A stretch of 64,000 nucleotides of DNA, taken from positions 41,593 to 105,592 of the forward strand of contig NZ_CAMIHZ010000007.1 of the NCBI RefSeq assembly GCF_946222305.1, read 5' to 3'. This DNA comes from an uncultured Corynebacterium sp. (GTDB lineage: Bacteria > Actinomycetota > Actinomycetes > Mycobacteriales > Mycobacteriaceae). Each line of letters begins with the position of its first letter. Position 1 is the first letter of the stretch. Made by a program: the position numbers and the translations under genes. The notes under the pieces are model-generated. The model did no database searches, was not told the DNA's origin, and saw only the letters and a program-made list of their open reading frames with translations. This document shows positions 1-7,325 of the stretch, one piece after another.

Positions 1-319
1 CCCAGTGCACGTGGCCCCCGCGGGCTGTGAACTGCTGCTCGAACTGCTCCAACAACTCCGGCAACCGGGCCATGACATCTTGCTTGATGGCGTGGCCGGC
101 ATCACGTAGCTGCTGCCAATCGGGCATCTCCTCCACCCGATCAGCGCGCTTGCCACGAATCGTCTGGGTCGCATGCCGCAGATTAGTACGCATCTGCATG
201 TTGCCCATTTCGTGCTCAGCAACTTCCGGGAAAGGGTAACTCTCGAAAAGGTTGCCCTGCCCCCGCACCGTGGGCATGCCCAAAGATGTGCTGTTCGACC
301 TGTTTAGCGGTGTTTTCAT
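1..319 (-). CDS. lutB: LutB, lactate utilisation iron-sulfur protein (N-terminal part, cut by window edge)
   Basis: I read this frame by hand because the gene runs off the left edge. The ATG at 319 overlaps the lutA stop as ATGA. About 106 residues are visible, starting MKTPLNRSNSTSLGMP and including an N-terminal segment rich in charged residues (TIRGKRADRVEEMPDWQQLR), which resembles the start of LutB/YkgF-type proteins. In that family LutABC oxidise L-lactate to pyruvate with iron-sulfur centres. The ferredoxin-like and DUF162 domains would lie beyond the window. The call rests mainly on this N-terminus and the tight coupling to lutA. Confidence 0.75.
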   Translation of the reverse strand, partial: MKTPLNRSNSTSLGMPTVRGQGNLFESYPFPEVAEHEMGNMQMRTNLRHATQTIRGKRADRVEEMPDWQQLRDAGHAIKQDVMARLPELLEQFEQQFTARGGHVHW

Positions 320-1140
320 CGCAACGAACCTCCCGTCACCTGGCCTCCTTCATTCGGCATTCGCAGTGGGTTATCTTTCGTCGACGCCAAAATCCGCGCT
401 AGGTGCACCGCCACCGGCGTATTTCGCGCCCCAGGTGTTAAACGTCCTTGGCGCGAAAGGCCACCACCGATGTGCATCAAACAACTAGCGTCGCCACCCG
501 TGCACACATCTGCCTGCGAACTGATCACGGCCTCTACTTTGTCGCCCAGCATGGCGCTGGAGACACCGGAATTCTTCACACTGAATGTGCCTCCGAAACC
601 GCAGCAGGAGTCCTCGTGTTCGATGGGATGAAGCTCTAATCCTTCGACACTTTCCAGCAGATCGCGCTGCCGATCTCCCAATTGCAGTAGCCGCATTCCG
701 TGGCACGACGGGTGGTACGCCACCGGGTGCGGAAAATAGCTTCCCAGCTGCTCGGCCGCATTCGTCACTCCGCAAATATCAGTGAGGAATTGCGCCAGCT
801 CGTAAGTGCGATCGGCGATCTGCGTCGCACGGGTCGCCAGATCCTCGTCCCCTTTGTGTTTTGCGACCATGGGGTGTTGATGGCCCAATGACGCCACGCA
901 GGACCCGCTCGGTGCCACTGCATAGTCCCACGTGGCATCCTCAAACGCTTCAACGTGGTTTTTTACCACCGGATAGGCCTGCCCAAACTTGCCGGAATTA
1001 ATGTGCATTTGCCCGCAGCACGCTTGCTGTTCGGGGAAGGTCACGGTGTGCCCGAGCCGCTCGAGGACACGTACCGTGTCTTGAGCAACTTCGGGATACA
1101 TCGCGTCCACAATGCACGTAGCGAACAACGCTATTCTCAT
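316..1140 (-). CDS. lutA: LutA, (Fe-S)-binding subunit of lactate oxidation complex
   Basis: The 274-residue protein carries two cysteine-rich CCG-type domains: an N-terminal one with ACCGQMHINSG and a C-terminal one with SCCGFGG followed by CTGGDASCLMHIGG. This is the LutA/YkgE and GlpC/HdrB-type Fe-S binding fold. In Bacillus subtilis LutA works with LutB and LutC to oxidise L-lactate to pyruvate, in the cytoplasm or at the membrane face. The start ATG at 1140 has a GGAGG ribosome site just upstream. It is the first gene of an operon, with lutB following through an ATGA overlap. Confidence 0.9.
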   Translation of the reverse strand: MRIALFATCIVDAMYPEVAQDTVRVLERLGHTVTFPEQQACCGQMHINSGKFGQAYPVVKNHVEAFEDATWDYAVAPSGSCVASLGHQHPMVAKHKGDEDLATRATQIADRTYELAQFLTDICGVTNAAEQLGSYFPHPVAYHPSCHGMRLLQLGDRQRDLLESVEGLELHPIEHEDSCCGFGGTFSVKNSGVSSAMLGDKVEAVISSQADVCTGGDASCLMHIGGGLSRQGRLTPGARNTPVAVHLARILASTKDNPLRMPNEGGQVTGGSLR

Positions 1141-1237
1141 TCATCCTCCGTAGTTAGCTTCGCCCCGGCAAACGCTCGTCTGTCGAAGCTTCGAGGTTCC
1201 CCACCCATGCTAACGCTGTCAATGGCCTCGGGCTCGA

Positions 1238-1780
1238 CTAATTGCGCTTCACGTATCCCATTCGTGGTCGGAAACCCTGGGGATGTTTCATCTGCGCTGC
1301 AGCGTCCGCGATGATCAATCTGAAACGCGGTTGCATGGGTGGCATATTGCTGATGGGGTACCAGCCCACGCGGGTGGATTCATCGTCGTTGACCTTCACA
1401 TCGAAAGCTCCCGGCGCGTCCGGATCCGGAACCTCCAAGCGGATCGCCGTGTCCATGTAGCTGACTACGTCCCCGTTGGGGTACTCCACCGGCCCCACCT
1501 GTCCCACGCCCAAAAGTGCAGTGGGTTCCACGACCAGTCCGGTTTCTTCGGCGACCTCTCGCACTGCCGCGTGATGTGGTTCCTCACGAGGGTCGACGAT
1601 GCCTGTCACGGGAGTCCATTGCCCGTCATCGGCCCGTTGAACCAGTAGTACTTCGGGAACGGCCCACAGCGGGGCGCCGGCCTCAATAGGCTTCAAAACG
1701 ATAGCCGTAACCCCCGGTAACCACAGTTCTGTGTGCCCGACCTGCTTGCGTAGTTCAACAATGAAATCCGGTGTTGCCAT
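1238..1780 (-). CDS. Nudix hydrolase
   Basis: The 180-residue protein has a full Nudix box near residues 60-82: G, five residues, E, seven residues, REVAEETG and a hydrophobic residue. Nudix proteins hydrolyse nucleoside diphosphates linked to another moiety with Mg2+. The C-terminal part (WYPISNMPPMQPRFR) resembles ADP-ribose/NADH-type Nudix proteins of actinobacteria, but the substrate cannot be read from sequence. The ATG at 1780 lies exactly 7 nt after a TAAGCT hexamer and has no Shine-Dalgarno, so the transcript is probably leaderless. It is transcribed toward lutA, 97 bp away. Confidence 0.85.
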   Translation of the reverse strand: MATPDFIVELRKQVGHTELWLPGVTAIVLKPIEAGAPLWAVPEVLLVQRADDGQWTPVTGIVDPREEPHHAAVREVAEETGLVVEPTALLGVGQVGPVEYPNGDVVSYMDTAIRLEVPDPDAPGAFDVKVNDDESTRVGWYPISNMPPMQPRFRLIIADAAAQMKHPQGFRPRMGYVKRN

Positions 1781-1787
1781 GGGATTC

Positions 1788-1793
1788 AGCTTA
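1788..1793 (-). promoter_or_regulatory. -10 hexamer of leaderless Nudix gene
   Basis: TAAGCT fits the actinobacterial TANNNT -10 consensus. It is followed by 7 nt and then the ATG at 1780, so transcription would begin at or next to the start codon. I see no convincing -35. Confidence 0.5.
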
Positions 1794-2003
1794 CGCGGGG
1801 AGCTGGTAGCACAATTCCTCCCGGTTATTCAGGGGAATCATTCGGCCGCTAATCTCTGCTGGTCACGGTGTTCTTGCTAATTTAAGGGGAGGAAAAGCTG
1901 TGCGGATAAGCATGCCTTGTTCATGCGACCGCCGTGAAATATCTACACACCACACATCGGGAGCCGCCGCGTATCCAGCGAGTTCCCCAAAGAAAGGCTG
2001 ACG

Positions 2004-2807
2004 ATGCCCACAAACGGCAATGGCAACAACTCGTGGGGCACTCCGCAACAAGGTTATGGAGCGCCGGGGCAGGGCTACTCCGGCCCCAGCGGGAACCCGT
2101 ATTACGGGCAGGGGAACCCACAGGGCAATGCGCAACCGTGGCCACCTAGGCAGGGAAATCAAACCGGCAACAACAACGCCCACCCGGGAGCACACCCAGG
2201 TCCAAACCAGGGTCAGCACCCAGGCCCACTGATGCAAGGGCGTCCCGGACCACGCAACCGTCCCGGCGATGGGCCACTCCGCAAGCGCAACACTTCCACG
2301 ATCGTTCTCAGCGTTTTAGTGATCCTTCTCAGCTTGCTGCTACTCGCCGCTGCGGCGTACTTCTTCTTTGGCGATCGTTCTAATAATGACGCCCAACAGG
2401 CCAATCAGAGCAGCTCCGCAGCTGGCCCAGAGGGCTCCACCACATCGAATGCCACCGAAAGCTCGACGACAACCGATGAGAGCGAAACCTCCACGGAACC
2501 GAGCGAAAGCAAGCGCGCCGAGAACTTCCAGGTACCTAGTTCGTGGAATAAGTGCTCGGGTTCCGGCGCGCCGGGAGATCTGAACCTTACCTACGCCGAA
2601 AACTACGGCGGGAACATTACGTCCTGCCCGTTCGCAAGCAACGTCCGCGATGCTTTTGTGGAGCATTATCGGAAGACCGACAAGCTGGACGGTACGGTAG
2701 AGGCCTCCAGCCCGACAACGGGAATCTCCTACACCATGACCTGCAAAGACAACGGCACGTTCGTCACCTGCACCGGTGGAAATAACGCGCGAGTGCACAT
2801 TCTTTAA
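2004..2807 (+). CDS. Single-pass membrane protein with disordered N-terminus and small extracytoplasmic domain
   Basis: I do not recognise a named family. The 267-residue protein starts with about 95 residues rich in Gly, Asn, Pro and Gln, then a Lys/Arg pair and a membrane segment (TIVLSVLVILLSLLLLAAAA, near residues 98-120). A Ser/Thr/Glu-rich stalk follows, then a C-terminal domain of about 90 residues with four cysteines (NKC, TSC, MTC, VTC) that could form disulfides outside the cell. Domains with a C-terminal pattern like VRDAFVEHYRK occur in secreted corynebacterial proteins. The start has AAGAAAGG upstream. Confidence 0.7.
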   Translation: MPTNGNGNNSWGTPQQGYGAPGQGYSGPSGNPYYGQGNPQGNAQPWPPRQGNQTGNNNAHPGAHPGPNQGQHPGPLMQGRPGPRNRPGDGPLRKRNTSTIVLSVLVILLSLLLLAAAAYFFFGDRSNNDAQQANQSSSAAGPEGSTTSNATESSTTTDESETSTEPSESKRAENFQVPSSWNKCSGSGAPGDLNLTYAENYGGNITSCPFASNVRDAFVEHYRKTDKLDGTVEASSPTTGISYTMTCKDNGTFVTCTGGNNARVHIL

Positions 2808-2831
2808 GATCGGGCATCCAGCTACTCAACT

Positions 2832-3824
2832 ATGAGACCTCTCTCTAAACACACGCGCAGTCTTGCGGTGGTAGTGGCCACTGCCACCGCAACTTTCGCG
2901 CTATCGGGCTGCACTATCGACAAGGAGCGATTCGGCAGCTCCGGCGAGTCGCTGCAAACGTCCACGTTGGCTTCATCTGCGCCCGAGGCTGGTTCGGAAC
3001 CCGGTTCCCAGGAGGAACGGACTAACCAGAGGAAACCGGACCCCACGCAAGCGGCACCGAAACCAGATGGCAAGCCCGACCGCCCAGCTCCCGGCGGTGA
3101 AGTTTCGACTGACCTCGAAGCTGCCGTCCGTCGTGTGCAGGACCAGTTTTCGGGACAACTTGGTTTAGCGATAAGCAGCCCAGGTGGGGGACAGTCAGCA
3201 ACACCGATTGTCTTCGGTTCGTTGGAAGAGGGCCCCGCCTGGTCCACAGCGAAAGTTCCAGTAGCAATTGCTGCCGCGAGAAATGGCGGTGTGACCCCAG
3301 CGATGCGTTCAGCAATCACAGTTTCTGACAATGCGGCAGCCGATAGCGTGTGGCGTTCCTTAGGTTCCGCGGATCAGGCGGGTGCAGCGGCGACGGCGGT
3401 GCTGCGGGAAGGCGGCGACCACGTCACCACCATTCAAACCGCGGTGACACGGCCGGGATTTTCGGCGTTCGGGCAGACCCGTTGGTCTCTGGCGAACCAA
3501 GCGATTTTTGGTGCAAACCTTCGGTGCATCACGGGTGGGCGCGCCGTCGCTGAACTCATGGGGCAGATCGCCGCCGGCCAAGATTATGGATTGGGCACCC
3601 TCCCGGGCGCACATTTCAAAGGCGGCTGGGGCCCTGATGGAGCTGGCGGGTACCTCACCCGACAATTCGGCTTCATTGCGGGTGACAAACCCGGCACCTT
3701 CGTGGGCGTGGCTATCGCAGCGAAACCGGCCGACGGCTCCTACGAAACTGGGCGGGCTATGCTCACGGAATTGGCGAAATCGCTCACCAAGCTCCGCGGA
3801 TATGCCGGTAGCTGTGCCGATTAG
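2832..3824 (+). CDS. Lipoprotein with class A beta-lactamase-like serine hydrolase fold
   Basis: The signal peptide ends in a lipobox (LSGC, lipidated Cys27). A disordered Pro/Glu-rich stretch to about residue 90 follows, then a domain carrying the three landmarks of the penicillin-recognising fold in order and spacing: STAK (Ser138, Lys141), SDN (165-167) and KGG (263-265). The strict class A Glu166 motif is not evident. It could be a D,D-peptidase-like enzyme, a lactamase, or a cell-wall sensor that has lost activity. It ends 4 bp inside the convergent yqgE-like gene. No strong ribosome site precedes the ATG. Confidence 0.75.
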   Translation: MRPLSKHTRSLAVVVATATATFALSGCTIDKERFGSSGESLQTSTLASSAPEAGSEPGSQEERTNQRKPDPTQAAPKPDGKPDRPAPGGEVSTDLEAAVRRVQDQFSGQLGLAISSPGGGQSATPIVFGSLEEGPAWSTAKVPVAIAAARNGGVTPAMRSAITVSDNAAADSVWRSLGSADQAGAAATAVLREGGDHVTTIQTAVTRPGFSAFGQTRWSLANQAIFGANLRCITGGRAVAELMGQIAAGQDYGLGTLPGAHFKGGWGPDGAGGYLTRQFGFIAGDKPGTFVGVAIAAKPADGSYETGRAMLTELAKSLTKLRGYAGSCAD

Positions 3825-4567
3825 TTACGTTCTGGGTGTTGCGCCCACGTGGAAAACAGGTTTTCAGGAAATGGCCGGCGTTTCATCAATTGGCGCCAAG
3901 TCTCTCCCGGCTTAGTGCCGAAAACATCTTCGGCCACCGCACGCTGGAACTTTACGAGCCCCTCCGCCAACCATTGATCCAGCTCCGCGCGCTCTAGCTC
4001 CGTAAACCCTACGAAAAGGCGCAGCTTTTCCACCGGAACATCCAATTCCTGATTCTCCGCAATCACCACCTGGGCTAGGCGCTCCTGCGCATCGATCAGT
4101 AGCGCGTGGCCCTCGCAAAGCATTACGGGTTCGGTAGCTGATGCGCTACGGGGAGCATCCCCTGCAGCCACATCTTCAGGCGACATTTCAGTATCCCCTG
4201 CAGAGTGCCCCGAATCCTCGGGGATATCGACTTCTTCACCCAGCTGACCTATCGCCACAACCGCCCCCGGTACATCGGAACCGCCGAGGAAAAACACTTT
4301 TGGTTTCGTCAGCTTCTGCGCCAGCGCGGGTAGCTGGTTCGCGACGGCCTCCGTAGTCATCTGGTCGAGGTACACACCCGTCACATGATCATCGTCGACA
4401 CTGATCACCAGCAGAACGTCGCCAGTCAGCACGCGATCGAGGTCATCGAAAACCACCTGCGGGGACACGTAAATCACACGACCCGGGCGGATGTCTGCAA
4501 TCCGCTGGGGATGGGAGCCACGGGGTTCGTTGGCGTCGGAGGAAGAAGAAGTAGAACGGTCAACCAT
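3821..4567 (-). CDS. YqgE/AlgH-family protein (UPF0301), divergent
   Basis: The 248-residue protein shows the family pattern in diverged form: an N-terminal PGRVIYVSPQVVFDDLDRVL, then VFFLGGSDVPGAVVAIG in place of the usual VFxGGPV, and near the C-terminus LRLFVGFTELERAELDQWL followed by EDVFG. The biochemical role of the family is unknown. An inserted acidic linker (about residues 115-140) is extra. Its ATG shares one base with the cca stop (TGATG), so the two are translationally coupled. The Mycobacterium tuberculosis region has a related small gene near pcnA, but I cannot confirm orthology. Confidence 0.7.
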   Translation of the reverse strand: MVDRSTSSSSDANEPRGSHPQRIADIRPGRVIYVSPQVVFDDLDRVLTGDVLLVISVDDDHVTGVYLDQMTTEAVANQLPALAQKLTKPKVFFLGGSDVPGAVVAIGQLGEEVDIPEDSGHSAGDTEMSPEDVAAGDAPRSASATEPVMLCEGHALLIDAQERLAQVVIAENQELDVPVEKLRLFVGFTELERAELDQWLAEGLVKFQRAVAEDVFGTKPGETWRQLMKRRPFPENLFSTWAQHPERN

Positions 4568-6051
4568 CAGTTAGTCTCCTGCTGTTCGGCCCACCACGCT
4601 CGCAGTTCGGCAATCGCTTCCTCACGCGGCAAAGGGCCACGATCCAGGCGCAACTCCTTCAAGTATGCCCACGCCTTACCAACCTGTGGGCCCGGTGGCA
4701 GGTCGAGGATCTCCATGATCGCGTTGCCATCCAGGTCGGGGCGCACGGCCGCCAAATCTTCCTGTTCTTGCAGCTCAGCAATCCGTTGCTCTAGCCCGTC
4801 GTAGGTGCGCTGCAGGCGATCGGCCTTGCGCTTATTACGCGTAGTGCAATCAGCGCGCACCAACAGATGCAGGCGCGGCAGCAGATCGCCCGCATCGTTG
4901 ACGTAGCGGCGCACTGCAGAATCCGTCCACGACGATTCACCCTGGGGTCCGCCATCGCTGTACCCGTGGAAACGCATGTGCAAGAACACCAACTGCGAAA
5001 TGTCCTTCACATGCTGCCGGGAGTACTTCAACTTCTGCAGTCGCTTGCGGGTCATCTTCGCGCCGACCACCTCATGCTGGTGGAAGGTCACGGCTCCAGA
5101 TTCCGTGAAAGCTCGGGTCGCTGGTTTGCCGACATCATGGAGTAGCGACGCCATGCGCAGCTCCAAATCCGGTTCCCATTGGTTTTTCCCTTCCAGCTCC
5201 ACGGCATTGCGCAATACCCGGAGGGAGTGACGGTACACATCCTTGTGCTGCTGGTGCTCGTCTTGCGTCATCTTCAGCGCTGGCAGCTCCGGCAACACAA
5301 ACTCCGCCAATCCGGAATCGACCATGAGGTCCAGACCATCCCACGGGGCGGCACCCAGCATCAGCTTGTTGAGCTCCACTGCGATGCGCTCCGCCGTGAT
5401 GCGCTTGATCTGGGAAGCCATCTGTTGCATCGCCTCGCCCACGCGTGGCGCGACGTCGAATTCCAGCTGAGAGACGAAACGGCAGGCGCGCAGCATACGC
5501 AGCGGATCATCATTGAAGGAGATCTCCGGCGAATCCGGGGTGTCCAACAGCCCAGTTGCGGCATCATCCAGACCACCCAGGGGATCCCGAAATTGATGGT
5601 CACCATCGGGACGAAGCTCCAAAGCCATGGCGTTGACGCGGAAGTCACGCCGAACGAGGTCGCCTTCCAAACTGTCGCCGAAGGTGACCTCCGGATTGCG
5701 GGAATCGCCGTCGTACTGGTCGGCGCGGAAGGTCGTGATCTCTAAAATCGCTCCCTTGACCAGCGCCGATACAGTCCCGTATTCGATGCCGGTATCCCAG
5801 ATCTTTTCCGCGAGGGGTTCTAGGATCTCGATGATCTTTTCTGGGCGGGCATCCGTGGTGAAATCCAAGTCATGCGACAAACGGCCCAAAAGAGCATCAC
5901 GCACGGAGCCACCGACGAGGTACAGCGAGAAACCGGCGCTGTCGAAGGCTTGCGCGAGAGGCTGCAGAGTACTGTTCTGCTGGCCCAGCGCTTGCCATGC
6001 GTTCGCCATCATGGAGGCGGGGGTGCGGGGGTTTTCCTGCTGGTGATTCAC
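4567..6051 (-). CDS. cca: CCA tRNA nucleotidyltransferase / class II PcnA-type
   Basis: The enzyme adds or repairs the 3' CCA end of tRNAs. The nucleotidyltransferase signature LYLVGGSVRDALLGR is followed by the metal-binding DLDFTTDA, then the RRDFRVNAMA and DPLRMLRACRF motifs. A C-terminal HD domain follows (LLHDVGKP, with HQHEVVGAKM). I place the start at GTG 6051 rather than the longer upstream ATG at 6087: a TAGAAT hexamer ends 7 nt before this GTG, which fits a leaderless transcript. This matches Rv3907c beside mutT4 in M. tuberculosis. It is coupled to the yqgE-like gene downstream. Confidence 0.9.
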   Translation of the reverse strand: MNHQQENPRTPASMMANAWQALGQQNSTLQPLAQAFDSAGFSLYLVGGSVRDALLGRLSHDLDFTTDARPEKIIEILEPLAEKIWDTGIEYGTVSALVKGAILEITTFRADQYDGDSRNPEVTFGDSLEGDLVRRDFRVNAMALELRPDGDHQFRDPLGGLDDAATGLLDTPDSPEISFNDDPLRMLRACRFVSQLEFDVAPRVGEAMQQMASQIKRITAERIAVELNKLMLGAAPWDGLDLMVDSGLAEFVLPELPALKMTQDEHQQHKDVYRHSLRVLRNAVELEGKNQWEPDLELRMASLLHDVGKPATRAFTESGAVTFHQHEVVGAKMTRKRLQKLKYSRQHVKDISQLVFLHMRFHGYSDGGPQGESSWTDSAVRRYVNDAGDLLPRLHLLVRADCTTRNKRKADRLQRTYDGLEQRIAELQEQEDLAAVRPDLDGNAIMEILDLPPGPQVGKAWAYLKELRLDRGPLPREEAIAELRAWWAEQQETN

Positions 6052-6058
6052 GCCGTTG

Positions 6059-6064
6059 ATTCTA
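6059..6064 (-). promoter_or_regulatory. -10 hexamer of cca (leaderless)
   Basis: On the minus strand TAGAAT is followed by CAACGGC and then GTG at 6051. The 7-nt spacing puts the transcription start on the start codon. The divergent mutT4-type gene shares this 110-bp intergenic region. Confidence 0.55.
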
Positions 6065-6148
6065 CAAAAGGGTGCGGACTCTCCCACGGGGGCGGTGTAG
6101 TCCCGTCGCCAAGGTGAGCGTGTTTCCCATAATTCCAGTAGTACCGAC

Positions 6149-6154
6149 TAGCCT
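6149..6154 (+). promoter_or_regulatory. -10 hexamer of the MutT4-type gene (leaderless)
   Basis: TAGCCT is followed by 7 nt and the ATG at 6162, and no ribosome site is present. This mirrors the arrangement at the divergent cca gene. Confidence 0.45.
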
Positions 6155-6161
6155 TATAAGA

Positions 6162-7319
6162 ATGAATCAGAACGAAGGTGCCGCAGACGGCCAGCGCCGT
6201 CGTCGGAACCGGCGTTCACGACGGCCAAATCAAAAACAAGATCACACCAGCCAGGGATCCAACTCGAATAACGCCGGTGGTCAGGGCAACGCGGATTCCG
6301 CCAACCACGGCAAGCAGAACATCCCCGGGCCCAGCAGCAACGGTGGTGGTAACCGCCGTCGTCGCCGTGGCGGACGCGGTCGCGGAGGCCGTGGACGCGG
6401 CGGGCGTAACAACCCCAACCAGAATCCTCAGAATGCAGCCGGTTCTCCCCAGGGCCAGCAGAAATCGGGAGAGGGCAACGGCGTGGCGTCGGATAAAAAG
6501 ACCGACGGCAACAACGACCACTCCAACAACGCCGATAACAACACCAAGCACGGCGGGAACCAGCACGGTGGCGGACGCAACCGGCGAGGCTCTGGACGCG
6601 GCGGCAACCAAGGCAAAAACAACCAGAACAAAAACGGCCAGGGCAAAAACCACCAAGGCAAGAACAAGAGCCAATCCAAGGGCCGGCCGAGTGGCAGCAA
6701 CCGTTCGCGTGGCAGATCGGGCAATGGGCGGCACTCCGGATCGCGCAACTCCGATCACACCATTGCACAACGGCCAGAACGCGATACCGCAGCTTTCCAC
6801 GATATGCACTCTGAGCTGCCAATTTCCGTCGAAACCTCGGCGGGTGGCTTGGTGCTGTCCGGACTCGCGGAAGCTGTCGGGCCGAATGGCGATGTCGACC
6901 TATCGAAGATTTATGTCGCGCTCATCGGGCGCCTCGATCGCCGTGGTCGCCTGTTATGGTCAATGCCGAAGGGCCACGTGGAACCGGATGAATCCCAGCA
7001 CGCCACTGCCGAACGCGAGGTGTGGGAGGAAACGGGCGTGGCCGGCAAGGTGATCGGCGAACTCGGCACGATCGACTACTGGTTCATTTCCGAGGGCGTG
7101 CGCATTCACAAGACTGTGCACCACCACCTGCTTCGATTCGTCGATGGCCATCTCAACGACGAAGATCCTGAGGTAACGGAAGTCACGTGGCTGCCGGTAA
7201 ATCAGTTGATTGAACGTTTGGCTTATGCGGACGAGCGCCGCTTGGCCCGCTTGGCTTTCGATAGCTTGCCGGATTACGCTCGCGCCGAAGTCGAAGCAGG
7301 AAGACTCACCCCCCGTTAG
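6162..7319 (+). CDS. MutT4-type Nudix hydrolase with Arg-Gly-Asn-rich N-terminal extension
   Basis: The C-terminal 165 residues form a Nudix domain with box GHVEPDESQHATAEREVWEETG and a MutT-like context (PKGHVEPDE, TEVTWLP). Position and domain match Rv3908 (MutT4). The first 200 or so residues are unusual: dense RRRRGGRGRGGRGRGG repeats, then long Asn/Gln/Lys/Gly tracts, an RGG-box-like composition. I start at the ATG at 6162 (MNQNEGAADG); the longer frame from 6072 would place an odd hydrophobic leader in front and overlap the cca promoter. DUF6049-type and murJ genes follow at short spacing, so one operon is likely. Confidence 0.85.
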   Translation: MNQNEGAADGQRRRRNRRSRRPNQKQDHTSQGSNSNNAGGQGNADSANHGKQNIPGPSSNGGGNRRRRRGGRGRGGRGRGGRNNPNQNPQNAAGSPQGQQKSGEGNGVASDKKTDGNNDHSNNADNNTKHGGNQHGGGRNRRGSGRGGNQGKNNQNKNGQGKNHQGKNKSQSKGRPSGSNRSRGRSGNGRHSGSRNSDHTIAQRPERDTAAFHDMHSELPISVETSAGGLVLSGLAEAVGPNGDVDLSKIYVALIGRLDRRGRLLWSMPKGHVEPDESQHATAEREVWEETGVAGKVIGELGTIDYWFISEGVRIHKTVHHHLLRFVDGHLNDEDPEVTEVTWLPVNQLIERLAYADERRLARLAFDSLPDYARAEVEAGRLTPR

Positions 7320-7325
7320 ATCATC

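Noticed and set aside
6154..6822. Long minus-strand frames within the Arg/Gly-rich Nudix extension
   Set aside because: They are shadows of the GC-rich repeats in the real gene and have no recognisable domain or ribosome site.
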